Shown here: one piece after another, positions 1 to 9,040 of the stretch
How positions within the stretch are numbered: the first letter of the stretch is position 1
Layout: the number at the start of each line of letters is the position of its first letter
Origin: Mycoavidus cysteinexigens_B
GTDB taxonomy: Bacteria > Pseudomonadota > Gammaproteobacteria > Burkholderiales > Burkholderiaceae
DNA length: 64,000 nucleotides
Direction: 5' to 3'
Assembly: GCA_031963465.1 (NCBI GenBank)
Contig: JASSUG010000001.1
Span: 310,001-374,000 of the forward strand
Translations under genes and position numbers: made by a program
Notes under the pieces: generated by a model
What the model saw: only the letters and a program-made list of their open reading frames with translations
Told to the model about the DNA's origin: nothing
Databases searched by the model: none

Positions 1-16
1 TGGTGGAGTCAGAGTT

Positions 17-856
17 ATGACCCAAGCTAAGCGTTTTCCGCTTGGCTTGGCTGAAGTGCGCGCTAGCCAGACTAATCGGAATTATCTCGGCGTCGGCGCC
101 GCGCCTACTGCAAAGAGTTGGGTCAGTACGCTTACGCGGATGGAGGCGATGGCTTCTCAACCCAGCCTGTCTAAGCGGGTCACCGTGTTACATCCAGCCT
201 TGGCCTCAGAACGGGTGCGCGAGCGCATGGTTGAGCGCTTACGGGCAGGTGGTGTGAACCATGCGGGGGTACTCGCGGCGATGAACGCCGTGCCACGGCA
301 TCTGTTTGTCGATCCAGGCTTAGCGGCACAAGCTTATCAAGAACTCGCGTTGCCGATTGGTCATCAGCAAACGATTTCTAAGCCCGCGGTGGTGGCGCGG
401 ATGATTGAACTGGCCGCTGCCGACAGGGTACTGGAAAAAGTGCTTGAAATTGGCACCGGCTGTGGCTATCAGGCTGCCGTGCTGAGCCATGTCGCGCGCG
501 AAGTCTATTCGATTGAGCGGGTGCGGCCGTTGTTTGAGCGCGCTAAAAAAAACCTGCGCCCGCTACGCGTAGCGAATCTTCGGCTACATTATGGTGATGG
601 TTGCTTAGGCTTGCCGGCGGCGGCGCCGTTTGATGCGATTATTATTGCTGCGGCTGGCATCGGTGTTCCCGATAGGTTGCTTGAGCAGCTTGCGGTTGGC
701 GGGCGTTTGATCGCACCCGTGGTGGTCTCCGCCGAACCAGAAACAAGCAATGAAACACAAGTTTTGACGCTGATTGAACGTGTCTCAGCCACCCAATGGC
801 GCGAGTCAAGACTCGATCGCGTTTTTTTTGTCCCCTTGAAATCCGGAGTGATTTGA
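17..856 (+). CDS. pcm: Protein-L-isoaspartate O-methyltransferase
   Basis: Cytosolic SAM-dependent repair enzyme that methylates abnormal L-isoaspartyl residues in aged proteins. The family signature QQTISKP lies at residues 117-123 and the SAM-binding loop EIGTGCGYQ at 144-152. At 279 aa it has about 70 extra N-terminal residues compared with the roughly 208 aa enterobacterial enzyme; an extended leader is common in Burkholderia. The ATG at 17 follows a GGAG-like site in the first bases of the window. An internal start at residue 42 or 45 (MEAMASQ) is possible. It lies just ahead of nlpD and rpoS, the classic stationary-phase cluster; surE would be expected further upstream, outside the window. 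Confidence 0.93.
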   Translation: MTQAKRFPLGLAEVRASQTNRNYLGVGAAPTAKSWVSTLTRMEAMASQPSLSKRVTVLHPALASERVRERMVERLRAGGVNHAGVLAAMNAVPRHLFVDPGLAAQAYQELALPIGHQQTISKPAVVARMIELAAADRVLEKVLEIGTGCGYQAAVLSHVAREVYSIERVRPLFERAKKNLRPLRVANLRLHYGDGCLGLPAAAPFDAIIIAAAGIGVPDRLLEQLAVGGRLIAPVVVSAEPETSNETQVLTLIERVSATQWRESRLDRVFFVPLKSGVI

Positions 857-861
857 AATTG

Positions 862-1725
862 ATGGTTACGTTGCAAAGATTGGGTAGATCCCGCGGTCCA
901 GCGATTTTTCAGGGCATCCTTTGCGCCGTGTCGCTGCTGGCCTTTGGTGCATGTTCGACGCGGCTGATCAATGCGCCCATCAGCGACCGTTTTGAAGCGA
1001 GTGCATTGGCTAGTCCGTTAGCCTTGGCGTCATCGTCGCCGCCCCCCGGCTACTACCGCGTGAAGCTAGGTGACACGCTTTATCGAATTGCCCTTGAACA
1101 TGGTCAGCATTATCAGGACGTTGTGGCGTGGAATAATCTGCAAAGTTCGTCCCAGATCGCAGTTGACCAATTGTTGCGCGTCGTGCCGCCAGGTACGGAA
1201 CCCGCGCCGAATACACCAGGTGTCTCGACGGCGCCGGTGGCAGATGGCGCGGTTGAGGTGCGTTCGCTGGATGGCGGCGCCAACCTTTACGGCGCTCCGC
1301 CGGTCGCAAGTATTGGGCCAGGCGCGCAGACAGCGGTGCCGGCCGCGAGTGCAATTTCGTTTGCCTGGCCGGTGCGGGGCCCAATCCTGGGTACTTTTGA
1401 TGAGTTAAAAAATAAAGGCTTGGATATTGGTGGTATTGTAGGAGCGCCAATCTCAGCTGCGGCTGAAGGCCGGGTTGTGTATGCTGGCAATGGCTTGAGA
1501 GGTTACGGCAATTTGATCATCATCAAGCATGATGTTACATTTTTAACGGCTTATGCACATAATAGAGCACTTTTCGTTAAGGAAGGCGAGGCCGTAGCCA
1601 AGGGGCAAAAAATTGCCGAGATGGGAAATAGCGATGCAAATCGCGTGATGTTGCATTTTGAAGTGCGTCAGCAGGGCAAGCCGGTAGATCCAATGAAGTA
1701 TTTATCCACTCCCCCAATAAATTAG
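862..1725 (+). CDS. nlpD: NlpD/LytM-type lipoprotein, murein hydrolase activator
   Basis: Outer-membrane lipoprotein expected to activate the AmiC amidase for septal peptidoglycan splitting. The ATG at 862, six bases after the pcm stop, gives an N-terminal hydrophobic stretch ending in a lipobox-like FGAC. A longer open frame from 796 lies inside pcm and is unlikely to be used. A LysM domain follows (YYRVKLGDTLYRIA... onward), then a proline/alanine-rich linker, then a C-terminal LytM/M23 domain. The first zinc-ligand motif of active M23 peptidases is replaced by GLDIGG, as expected for a non-catalytic activator. In relatives the main rpoS promoter lies inside nlpD; I could not identify it here. 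Confidence 0.92.
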   Translation: MVTLQRLGRSRGPAIFQGILCAVSLLAFGACSTRLINAPISDRFEASALASPLALASSSPPPGYYRVKLGDTLYRIALEHGQHYQDVVAWNNLQSSSQIAVDQLLRVVPPGTEPAPNTPGVSTAPVADGAVEVRSLDGGANLYGAPPVASIGPGAQTAVPAASAISFAWPVRGPILGTFDELKNKGLDIGGIVGAPISAAAEGRVVYAGNGLRGYGNLIIIKHDVTFLTAYAHNRALFVKEGEAVAKGQKIAEMGNSDANRVMLHFEVRQQGKPVDPMKYLSTPPIN

Positions 1726-1740
1726 CTCTTTCAAGTCAAT

Positions 1741-2832
1741 ATGCCAAACTCAAAGCGCCCGCAGTCGTACCCGATAGCTGATTCGCTATTGAGTCAGCTA
1801 GATGAGGTATTAAACTCGGAAGAGGCTATTGAGCTGCGGTTTGAGCGAGACAGTGAGGCGGCTGAAGAGGCGTTTGACGAAGAGGCAATCGACGCAAATG
1901 AACACCAACGTGAGCCCGATGCGTTGGCCGTTGATGAGCCAGATTCAAGTGATTTTAAAGCGCTGTTACGGTCTGAATTAACCGCTGACACGATTCAGCA
2001 TTACTTAAATCGAATTAGCGCTAAGCCTTTGCTGACGGTGGTCGAAGAACAGCACTATGCAACTTGTGCGCAGCAGGGAGACTTTGAGGCCCGGCAAATC
2101 ATGATTGAGCGTAATTTGCGTCTGGTCGTCAGTATTGCTAAAGGGTACTTAAACCGTGGCGTCCCGCTGCTTGATTTAATCGAAGAAGGCAACCTCGGGC
2201 TGATGCACGCAATCAGCAAATTCGAGCCGCAGCGAGGGTTTCGTTTTTCTACTTATGCGACATGGTGGATTCGGCAAAGCGTTGAGCGCGCGATTATGAA
2301 TCAAGCGCGCACTGTGCGTTTGCCGGTCCATGTCATTCGCGAGTTAAATCAACTCTTGCGGGCTAAGCGTCATTTAGAAAAAAGCGCGGCGAATGCCGAC
2401 GGCCCCTCTGACCAACGTGACGCGAGTGTGGATGATATTGCTCATCTGACGGGCAAGACGGTCGATGAAGTGTCTGATATTCTCGCCTTAGGCGAACGCA
2501 CGGCTTCGCTCGATGCGCCGCTAGAATTAGATCCGGGCAGTAGTTTGCTTGATTTTCTATCTGACGATCAGAGCCAATTGCCTGAGGCTAAGATCCAGCA
2601 GCGCGAGCTTGAGCAATTGATGCGTGCTTGGCTAGCGCGTCTGCCGAACAAGCATCGGCATGTGATTGAGCGCCGTTTTGGCTTAGGTAATGTTGAACCG
2701 GCGACCCTTGAAGAAGTGGCTGACGAAATGGAATTGACGCGTGAGCGGGTGCGGCAGATTCAGCAAGAAGCAATGGTGCGCTTAAAGCGTTATTTCCTCT
2801 CTAATGGCGTACGTAAGGATGCAGTGCTGTGA
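1741..2832 (+). CDS. rpoS: RNA polymerase sigma factor RpoS (sigma-38)
   Basis: Stationary-phase and general-stress sigma factor, 363 aa. After an acidic N-terminal region come region 1.2 (DTIQHYLNRI, near residue 85), the core region 2 with the -10-recognition helix (ATWWIRQSVERAI), region 3, and region 4.2 with its helix-turn-helix (RERVRQIQQEAMVRLKR). It starts 15 bp after nlpD and overlaps the next gene by 4 bp (GTGA). That RpoS is complete matters because the alternative sigma gene rpoN is missing from its usual place later in this window. Confidence 0.96.
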   Translation: MPNSKRPQSYPIADSLLSQLDEVLNSEEAIELRFERDSEAAEEAFDEEAIDANEHQREPDALAVDEPDSSDFKALLRSELTADTIQHYLNRISAKPLLTVVEEQHYATCAQQGDFEARQIMIERNLRLVVSIAKGYLNRGVPLLDLIEEGNLGLMHAISKFEPQRGFRFSTYATWWIRQSVERAIMNQARTVRLPVHVIRELNQLLRAKRHLEKSAANADGPSDQRDASVDDIAHLTGKTVDEVSDILALGERTASLDAPLELDPGSSLLDFLSDDQSQLPEAKIQQRELEQLMRAWLARLPNKHRHVIERRFGLGNVEPATLEEVADEMELTRERVRQIQQEAMVRLKRYFLSNGVRKDAVL

Positions 2833-3608
2833 CCCCTATTTTAGTTTTTGATATTGAAACGATTCCTGATATTGCGGGCGTGCGCCAGTTGGAAGGCTGG
2901 CCCGCAACGCTCTCTGACGAAGAAGTGGCGCAACGTGCGTTTGATGCTCGCCGCGAAAAAACCGGCTCCGATTTTTTGCCGCACTATTTGCATCGGGTGG
3001 TTGCGATTGCGTGTGTCTTCAGAGACCAGGACGGCTTCCGGGTAAAATCGCTCGGTACTGAAAAAGACTCGGAAGCGACGCTGATCCAATTATTTTTTCG
3101 CATCATCGAAAAATATAGCCCGCAGATGGTGTCCTGGAATGGTGGCGGGTTTGATTTGCCGGCACTGCACTATCGTGCGTTGGTGAACGGCGTCGCGGCG
3201 CCAAAGTACTGGGACCTGGGCGAAGATGATCGCGATTTTAAATGGAATAATTACATCAGCCGTTACCATACTCGCCATACGGATTTGATGGATTTACTCG
3301 CGCTTTATCAGCCACGCGCCAACGCACCGCTTGATGCACTGGCTAAGCTCTGTGGCTTTCCTGGCAAACTGGGGATGGATGGGAGCCAGGTCTGGCAGGC
3401 TTTTAGCGCAGGGCGAATAGATGAAATTCGTCGTTATTGCGAAACGGATGTGGTCAATACGTATTTAATGTACTGTCGCTTCCAGCAAATGCGGGGGGGC
3501 TTTACGCCGCAAGAATATGAGCAGGAAGTGATGTTGGTTAAAGAGGCGTTAGCCGCTGAAGCTGGCGCGCATTGGCCTGAATATCTGGCCGCCTTTGCGG
3601 TAAAGTAG
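2829..3608 (+). CDS. PolB-like predicted 3'-5' exonuclease
   Basis: DnaQ-fold exonuclease of the predicted PolB-like family (259 aa). Exo I is visible as FDIET near the N terminus (D8, E10), an Exo II-like SWNGGGFDLPAL lies about 100 residues later, and Exo III-like YCETDVVNTYLM lies near residue 207. All acidic metal ligands appear to be present. The GTG start overlaps the rpoS stop codon (GTGA), so the two genes are probably translationally coupled; this pairing is common in Burkholderia. The exact substrate is unknown; a role in DNA repair or processing is inferred. Confidence 0.85.
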   Translation: MTPILVFDIETIPDIAGVRQLEGWPATLSDEEVAQRAFDARREKTGSDFLPHYLHRVVAIACVFRDQDGFRVKSLGTEKDSEATLIQLFFRIIEKYSPQMVSWNGGGFDLPALHYRALVNGVAAPKYWDLGEDDRDFKWNNYISRYHTRHTDLMDLLALYQPRANAPLDALAKLCGFPGKLGMDGSQVWQAFSAGRIDEIRRYCETDVVNTYLMYCRFQQMRGGFTPQEYEQEVMLVKEALAAEAGAHWPEYLAAFAVK

Positions 3609-3693
3609 TGAAGGCGTCGCCTAGCCAGGCTAGCGTATTGGCTAATCGGCGAGCCGCGCTGAATCACCATAACCTGTAAAGCTGCGCCTCCCC

Positions 3694-3719
3694 CTTGAAT
3701 TTGTGCAATGTATCTCCAT
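3694..3719 (+). promoter_or_regulatory. Sigma-32-like heat-shock promoter of groESL
   Basis: CTTGAA at 3694-3699 and CTCCAT at 3714-3719 are 14 bp apart and resemble the sigma-32 consensus (CTTGAA / CCCCAT). A sigma-70-like TATAAT follows at 3726-3731, touching the CIRCE operator. This suggests dual control of the chaperonin operon. Transcription start sites are not known from sequence alone. Confidence 0.55.
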
Positions 3720-3730
3720 ATTAAGTATAA

Positions 3731-3757
3731 TTAGCACTCGTTAGCAAGGAGTGCTAA
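3731..3757 (+). promoter_or_regulatory. CIRCE operator (HrcA binding site)
   Basis: TTAGCACTC at 3731-3739 and its exact reverse complement GAGTGCTAA at 3749-3757 are separated by 9 bp. This is a perfect match to the CIRCE inverted repeat bound by the HrcA repressor. It sits about 100 bp upstream of groES, next to the promoter. Confidence 0.95.
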
Positions 3758-3854
3758 TAAATCTTCCCTTTTGGGCTCGCGGATACTTTTCCCTTTGAGC
3801 CTTAAAAATTTAGTTGTTCTCTAGTATTTCTAGTATTTATTGAGAGGAGTCTGT

Positions 3855-4148
3855 ATGAAAAAGCTGCGTCCTTTGCACGATCGTGTGATTATCAAGCGTT
3901 TGGACCAAGAGACCAAAAGCGCCTCAGGTTTGGTTATTCCTGAGACTGCTGCTGAAAAGCCTGATCAAGGTGAAATCATGGCGATTGGGCCAGGTAAAAA
4001 AGATGACAAAGGTGCTTCGATTGCGCTCGACGTTAAAGTGGGCGATCGCGTGCTATTCGGCAAATATTCCGGCCAGTCGGTCAAGATCGACGGTAATGAG
4101 TTGCTAGTGATGCGCGAAGAAGACATCATGGCTGTGCTAGTTAGCTAA
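3855..4148 (+). CDS. groS: Co-chaperonin GroES
   Basis: The 97-residue GroES subunit caps the GroEL chamber. The N terminus MKKLRPLHDRVIIKR and the mobile loop around residues 20-33 are typical. The start is the ATG at 3855, preceded by a strong GAGAGGAG ribosome site at 3842-3849; an upstream in-frame TTG at 3840 overlaps that site and is rejected. First gene of groESL, under the CIRCE/HrcA operator and a sigma-32-like promoter. Confidence 0.97.
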   Translation: MKKLRPLHDRVIIKRLDQETKSASGLVIPETAAEKPDQGEIMAIGPGKKDDKGASIALDVKVGDRVLFGKYSGQSVKIDGNELLVMREEDIMAVLVS

Positions 4149-4193
4149 GCGTAGTTTTCAGTTCATCAAGTTAAAGAATTCAAGGAGTTAAAG

Positions 4194-5849
4194 ATGGCAG
4201 CTAAAGAAGTTGTATTCGGTGATTTGGCCCGTGCCAAACTGGTTGAAGGCGTCAATATTCTAGCCAATGCAGTTAAGGTTACATTGGGTCCAAAGGGACG
4301 CAATGTTGTGCTCGAGCGTAGCTTCGGTGGCCCAACCGTCACTAAAGATGGTGTCTCGGTTGCAAAAGAAATTGAACTCAAAGACAAGCTGCAAAATATG
4401 GGCGCGCAGATGGTTAAAGAAGTAGCGTCAAGAACCAGCGACAATGCTGGTGATGGCACTACAACAGCAACCGTGCTGGCGCAATCAATTGTGCGTGAAG
4501 GCATGAAATCTGTTGCCTCGGGCATGAACCCAATGGATTTGAAGCGCGGCATCGACAAAGCGGTAGCCGCTGCGGTTGAAGAGTTGCGTAACATCAGCAA
4601 GCCATGCACGACCACTAAAGAAATCGCTCAAGTTGGCTCAATCTCGGCGAACAGCGATGAATTAGTCGGCAAGCTGATTGCTGAAGCGATGGATAAAGTA
4701 GGCAAAGAAGGTGTGATTACCGTTGAAGATGGTAAATCACTAGAGAACGAACTTGATGTGGTCGAAGGTATGCAGTTTGACCGCGGTTACTTGTCTGGCT
4801 ACTTTATTAATAATCAAGATCGGCAAGTGGCTGCTCTTGATAATCCATATGTGCTGCTGCACGACAAAAAAATCTCCAATATTCGCGATTTGTTGCCTTT
4901 GCTTGATCAGGTTGCAAAGTCAGGCCGTCCATTGTTGATCATTGCTGAAGATATTGAGGGTGAGGCATTGGCTACCCTGATTCTGAACAATATGCGTGGT
5001 TTCTTGAAGTCCGCTGCAGTGAAGGCGCCAGGCTTTGGCGACCGTCGCAAAGCCATGCTTGAAGATATTGCGATCTTGACCGGCGGTCAAGTGATTGCTG
5101 AAGAAACTGGGCATACGCTTGAGAAAGCGACACTGGCCGAGTTGGGACAAGCTAAGCGCATTGAAGTTGCCAAAGAAAACACCACGATTATTGATGGCGC
5201 AGGCGATGCGAAAAGTATCGAAGCTCGCGTTAAGCAAATCCGTGTGCAAATGGATGAAGCTACTTCTGACTATGATCGTGAAAAACTCCAAGAGCGTGTC
5301 GCTAAGTTGGCAGGCGGAGTAGCCGTGATCAAAGTGGGTGCGGCGACTGAAATTGAGATGAAAGAAAAGAAAGCGCGGGTTGAAGATGCCTTGCATGCTA
5401 CCCGCGCAGCGGTTGAAGAAGGGATCGTGCCAGGCGGTGGTGTTGCCTTGATCCGCGCCCGCCACGCAGTGGCTAACGTGAAAGGCGATAACGCTGATCA
5501 GCAAGCTGGTATCAAAATCGTACTGCGTGCGATGGAAGAGCCACTGCGTCAGATCGTTACCAACGGTGGTGAAGAAGCCAGCGTAGTGGTTGCAAAAGTG
5601 GCCGATGGTAAAGGCAACTTTGGTTATAACGCGGCTACGGGTGAGTACGGAGATCTGGTGCAAGCCGGTGTGGTTGACCCAACCAAAGTGACCCGCACTG
5701 CATTGCAAAATGCAGCGTCAATTGCTGGTTTGTTGCTCACCACGGACTGTACCGTCACTGAATCGCCGAAAGAAGAAGCGGCTGCAGGTGGCATGCCTGG
5801 TGGTATGGGCGGCATGGGTGGTATGGGCGGCATGGGCATGGATATGTAA
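4194..5849 (+). CDS. groL: Chaperonin GroEL (60 kDa)
   Basis: ATP-dependent folding chamber subunit, 551 aa. The N-terminal equatorial domain carries the ATPase motif GDGTTTATVLAQ with the catalytic aspartate at 87. The apical domain is complete and the protein ends in the Gly-Gly-Met repeat tail characteristic of bacterial GroEL. The gene follows groES by 45 bp with an AAGGAG site just before the ATG, and ends in an intrinsic terminator at about 5918. Confidence 0.98.
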   Translation: MAAKEVVFGDLARAKLVEGVNILANAVKVTLGPKGRNVVLERSFGGPTVTKDGVSVAKEIELKDKLQNMGAQMVKEVASRTSDNAGDGTTTATVLAQSIVREGMKSVASGMNPMDLKRGIDKAVAAAVEELRNISKPCTTTKEIAQVGSISANSDELVGKLIAEAMDKVGKEGVITVEDGKSLENELDVVEGMQFDRGYLSGYFINNQDRQVAALDNPYVLLHDKKISNIRDLLPLLDQVAKSGRPLLIIAEDIEGEALATLILNNMRGFLKSAAVKAPGFGDRRKAMLEDIAILTGGQVIAEETGHTLEKATLAELGQAKRIEVAKENTTIIDGAGDAKSIEARVKQIRVQMDEATSDYDREKLQERVAKLAGGVAVIKVGAATEIEMKEKKARVEDALHATRAAVEEGIVPGGGVALIRARHAVANVKGDNADQQAGIKIVLRAMEEPLRQIVTNGGEEASVVVAKVADGKGNFGYNAATGEYGDLVQAGVVDPTKVTRTALQNAASIAGLLLTTDCTVTESPKEEAAAGGMPGGMGGMGGMGGMGMDM

Positions 5850-5917
5850 TCGTCCAGGTTCGCCTGTGTTTGGGTGGTGTGCTTTCGGGCACACTGCACG
5901 AATGTCTGAACAAGAAG

Positions 5918-5939
5918 CCCGCAGCGATGCGGGTTTTTT
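5918..5939 (+). terminator. Intrinsic terminator after groEL
   Basis: The stem CCCGCA / TGCGGG with a GCGA tetraloop (5918-5933) is followed directly by a run of six T. It lies 69 bp downstream of the groEL stop, closing the groESL operon. Confidence 0.9.
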
Positions 5940-6067
5940 GTGCCTTTTTTGACAAGATTTATCTCAAAATATGAGCAAATTGCGTTGCAGCCGGGGTACC
6001 ATCATCTTTTTGAGGCGTTCTGGCAACGCTTGAATCATAATTTGTGAGACGTAGCGATAATCATAGT

Positions 6068-6238
6068 ATGGAATATAAAAATTGGATGTGCCTGATTTGC
6101 GGCTGGATTTATAATGAAGAAGCTGGCTTACCAGAAGAGGGGATCGCACCGGGTACGCGTTGGGAAGACGTCCCAGTTAACTGGACCTGTCCGGAATGTG
6201 GCGCCCGTAAAGAAGATTTTGAAATGGTGGAAATTTGA
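6068..6238 (+). CDS. rubA: Rubredoxin
   Basis: Small iron-sulfur electron carrier, 56 aa, with one Fe bound by four cysteines: C8 and C11 (CLICG) and C41 and C44 (CPECG). The ATG at 6068 gives the usual MEYKNW start; an in-frame GTG at 6044 would add eight unconserved residues. No strong ribosome site is visible. It precedes yqgE and ruvX, the normal Burkholderia order. The electron-transfer partner is not evident here. Confidence 0.93.
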   Translation: MEYKNWMCLICGWIYNEEAGLPEEGIAPGTRWEDVPVNWTCPECGARKEDFEMVEI

Positions 6239-6328
6239 GCAGTTGTGAGCAAAACCAAGCCTTGGGACATGCGGGCTGATTTGACGACATGGCTATTTGC
6301 TAACGGAATGCGTGGGTTAGAATTCAAT

Positions 6329-6904
6329 ATGTCCAAATCCTCTGATCGTATTAATCTGACGAACCAGTTTTTGATCGCTATGCCGAGCATGGCCGATGCG
6401 GTTTTTGCTGGCGCGGTGCTGTATATTTGCGAGCATAGTGAACGCGGTGCGCTTGGTTTAGTGATCAACCGGCCGACGGATATCATGTTGCAAGCGCTGT
6501 TTCACCGTATCGATCTCAAGCTCGAAATCGAGCCTTTGCTGCATTTGCCGGTTTATTTCGGGGGTCCGGTTCAAGCGGAGCGTGGTTTTGTCTTACATGA
6601 GCCTACCGCTACGCACTATACTTCATCCCTGTTAGTGCCTGGCGGCTTAGCCATGACCACCTCGAAAGATGTGTTGGAGGAGATTGCGTTTGGTCAAGGA
6701 CCAAAGAAATTTTTGCTAACGCTAGGCCACGCTGGCTGGGGCGCTGGCCAGCTCGAAGACGAAATTTTGCGCAATGGTTGGCTGACGGTAGAAGCGGATC
6801 CAAGCATTGTGTTTGACGTGCCAGCTGAGCAGCGCTTTACGGCAGCGTTATCGCTCTTAGGCGTGTCACCCGCAACCTTGTCTGGCGAAGTGGGCCATGC
6901 ATAA
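6329..6904 (+). CDS. YqgE/AlgH family protein (UPF0301)
   Basis: Conserved protein of 191 aa from the ATG at 6329, which places the family N-terminal motif (INLTNQFLIAMP) near residue 8. The open frame extends upstream to a GTG at 6245, but those 28 residues are unconserved. Other family hallmarks are GALGLVINRPTD and LGHAGWGAGQLE. The molecular function is not established; in pseudomonads the AlgH homologue has been linked to regulation. It sits between rubredoxin and ruvX. Confidence 0.88.
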   Translation: MSKSSDRINLTNQFLIAMPSMADAVFAGAVLYICEHSERGALGLVINRPTDIMLQALFHRIDLKLEIEPLLHLPVYFGGPVQAERGFVLHEPTATHYTSSLLVPGGLAMTTSKDVLEEIAFGQGPKKFLLTLGHAGWGAGQLEDEILRNGWLTVEADPSIVFDVPAEQRFTAALSLLGVSPATLSGEVGHA

Positions 6905-6979
6905 AGCGAGTGTCGGCCAAGTCCGTGGCGCAACTGCGTTAGGGTTAATCCTGGGCAAGCCGCAAGGCCGCAAGTGGCT

Positions 6980-7387
6980 ATGAGCCACATAGCCACGCTT
7001 CTGGCGTTTGACTATGGCGAGAAAAGAATCGGCGTTGCGGTAGGCAATCTGCTGCTGCGGCAAGCACAAGCCTTAACGGTGATCATGAATCTTAACCGTG
7101 AGCATCGCTTTAAGGCGATTGGCGCACTGCTGCAAGAATGGCAACCACAACAATTGGTGGTGGGTTTGCCAATGTATCCAGATGGCGCAGCGCACCAAAT
7201 GACCCAGTGGGCTAAGCGCTTTGGCCAACAGCTGCATGGCCGTTTCGGCTTGCCCGTAAGTTGGGTCGATGAACGTTATTCGTCGGTCGCGGCGGCAACT
7301 GCGCTGGGTGGTGATTTAACGCAGCTTGATGCCGAAGCTGCCCGGATTATTTTGCAACAATTTTTTGATGAATATGCACTTGCCTAA
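6980..7387 (+). CDS. ruvX: RuvX/YqgF Holliday-junction resolvase-like nuclease
   Basis: RNase H-fold protein (135 aa) of the YqgF family, implicated in pre-16S rRNA 5' end processing. It begins with the first acidic strand (LLAFDYGEKRIGVAVGN) and carries the late motif VDERYSSVAA. An in-frame GTG two codons upstream (6974) is an alternative start. Its 3' end overlaps the start of pyrR by about 14 bp, which suggests coupled translation. Confidence 0.9.
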   Translation: MSHIATLLAFDYGEKRIGVAVGNLLLRQAQALTVIMNLNREHRFKAIGALLQEWQPQQLVVGLPMYPDGAAHQMTQWAKRFGQQLHGRFGLPVSWVDERYSSVAAATALGGDLTQLDAEAARIILQQFFDEYALA

Positions 7388-7889
7388 TGCTGAGTCGCTG
7401 TACCACGTTTTACGTGACCAAATTCATACCACCTATGGCGATAGTTTGTATCAGCCAGACGGGGTTGCGCTGGTGGGCATTTGGAGTGGCGGCGCTTGGC
7501 TTGCCGAGCGGCTTGCACATGACTTGAAGCTGGCTGAATTTGGCGTTGTGAGCGTTGTTTTGCATCGCGATGATTACGCAGAAAAAGGCTTGCATGGACA
7601 AGCGCGTCCAACCTCATTGCCCTTTCAAGTCGAGGGCCGCCGGATTGTGTTGCTAGATGACGTGCTCTATACTGGTCGCACGATTCGAGCTGCGCTAAAC
7701 GAGTTGTATGATTTTGGCCGGCCTGCTGCCGTTGACCTAGCTGTATTGGTTGATCGAGGTGGGCGCGAGTTGCCAATCGCTGCCCGTTTTGTGGGTGCCG
7801 CTGCCGATCTGCCGGCTGATCGTACCCTGGTATTGGGACGTCATGAGAGTGGCCTATTTGAGTTTCATAGTGAAACACGTACCGATTAA
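7374..7889 (+). CDS. pyrR: PyrR, bifunctional pyr regulator / uracil phosphoribosyltransferase
   Basis: PRTase-fold protein (171 aa from the ATG at 7374). The PRPP-binding loop is VLLDDVLYTGRTIRAAL. In Gram-positives PyrR is an RNA-binding attenuator protein; in proteobacteria the enzyme or regulatory role is less certain, and I see no PyrR-binding attenuator hairpin here. ATG codons at 7368 and 7326 are alternative starts; 7374 gives the expected MHLPNAESLY N terminus. It is the first of three adjacent pyrimidine genes. Confidence 0.9.
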   Translation: MHLPNAESLYHVLRDQIHTTYGDSLYQPDGVALVGIWSGGAWLAERLAHDLKLAEFGVVSVVLHRDDYAEKGLHGQARPTSLPFQVEGRRIVLLDDVLYTGRTIRAALNELYDFGRPAAVDLAVLVDRGGRELPIAARFVGAAADLPADRTLVLGRHESGLFEFHSETRTD

Positions 7890-7980
7890 AGATAGGGTTG
7901 TGTGCGTGCGTCCTAAACTATACCAACACACATGCATTAAAGCTGTGCAGCCTTGCCTAGCTTTCTTCGCTGGAGAGTAG

Positions 7981-8979
7981 ATGTCAAACATTTGGCCACC
8001 TGCGCCAACCTTGCGCCCTGGTTTTAAAGGTAATCCGCAACTCACAAAAAATGGTGAACTTAAGCATCTATTGACGATCGATGGTTTGCCAAGGGATATC
8101 ATTACGCACATCCTCGACACCGCTCAGCAATTCGTTGGGGTGGCTGAGCGTGAGGTCAAAAAAGTGCCGCTATTGCGTGGCAAATCAGTATTCAACCTGT
8201 TTTTTGAGAACTCGACCCGCACTCGTACGACTTTTGAAATTGCCGCAAAGCGCTTATCGGCTGATGTGCTGAATTTGAATATCAATGCATCATCAACCAG
8301 CAAAGGTGAATCGTTACTGGATACCGCCGCTAATTTATCCGCCATGCAGGCCGATATGTTTGTCGTGCGCCATGCGCAAAGCGGTGCGCCTTATTTGCTC
8401 GCACAACATTGCCCACCTCATTTGCATGTGATTAATGCGGGTGATGGTTGGCATGCGCATCCGACGCAAGGCCTGCTAGACATGTACACAATCCGCCATT
8501 ACAAGCGAGATTTTACGCAACTCAAAGTGGCGGTTGTGGGTGATATTCTACATTCCCGCGTCGCGCGCTCTGATATTCATGCGCTGACTACGCTGGGCGT
8601 GCCAGAAGTGCGTGTGATTGGTCCACGCACATTGCTGCCCAATGGGCTTGAGCAATTCGGCGTGCGGGTTTTTCATAATATATGCGAGGGCTTAAAGGGG
8701 GTGGACGTCGTCATTATGCTGCGTTTGCAAAATGAAAGAATGAATAGCACCCTCTTACCCTCGGCGCAAGAATATTTCAAAAGTTGGGGACTGACCCCTG
8801 AGCGCCTTGCATTGGCGGCTCCTGATGCAATTGTGATGCACCCAGGTCCAATGAACCGTGGGGTTGAAATTGGTTCAGCGGTCGCCGATGGCCCGCAATC
8901 CGTGATCTTGCATCAAGTCACCTTTGGCATTGCGGTGCGGATGGCGGTGATGGGGATTATTGCTGGGAATAATGGTTAG
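7981..8979 (+). CDS. pyrB: Aspartate carbamoyltransferase catalytic subunit
   Basis: Condenses carbamoyl phosphate with aspartate in the second step of de novo pyrimidine synthesis. The 332-aa protein carries the carbamoyl-phosphate site FENSTRTRTTFE, the motif HPTQGLLDMYT, and HPGPMNRGVEI near the C terminus. It has the N-terminal extension typical of class A ATCases, which pair with a dihydroorotase-like protein (the next gene) rather than with PyrI. No pyrI is present. Confidence 0.97.
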   Translation: MSNIWPPAPTLRPGFKGNPQLTKNGELKHLLTIDGLPRDIITHILDTAQQFVGVAEREVKKVPLLRGKSVFNLFFENSTRTRTTFEIAAKRLSADVLNLNINASSTSKGESLLDTAANLSAMQADMFVVRHAQSGAPYLLAQHCPPHLHVINAGDGWHAHPTQGLLDMYTIRHYKRDFTQLKVAVVGDILHSRVARSDIHALTTLGVPEVRVIGPRTLLPNGLEQFGVRVFHNICEGLKGVDVVIMLRLQNERMNSTLLPSAQEYFKSWGLTPERLALAAPDAIVMHPGPMNRGVEIGSAVADGPQSVILHQVTFGIAVRMAVMGIIAGNNG

Positions 8980-9040
8980 TGCTGCGCTGTTGAGTTGAGT
9001 CAGCCTCTTTGTCAAATATCAATTGATCAAAAAATAAACA

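Noticed and set aside
4920..5708. 262-residue minus-strand frame inside groEL
   Set aside because: It is the antisense shadow of a highly conserved gene, with no family features of its own.
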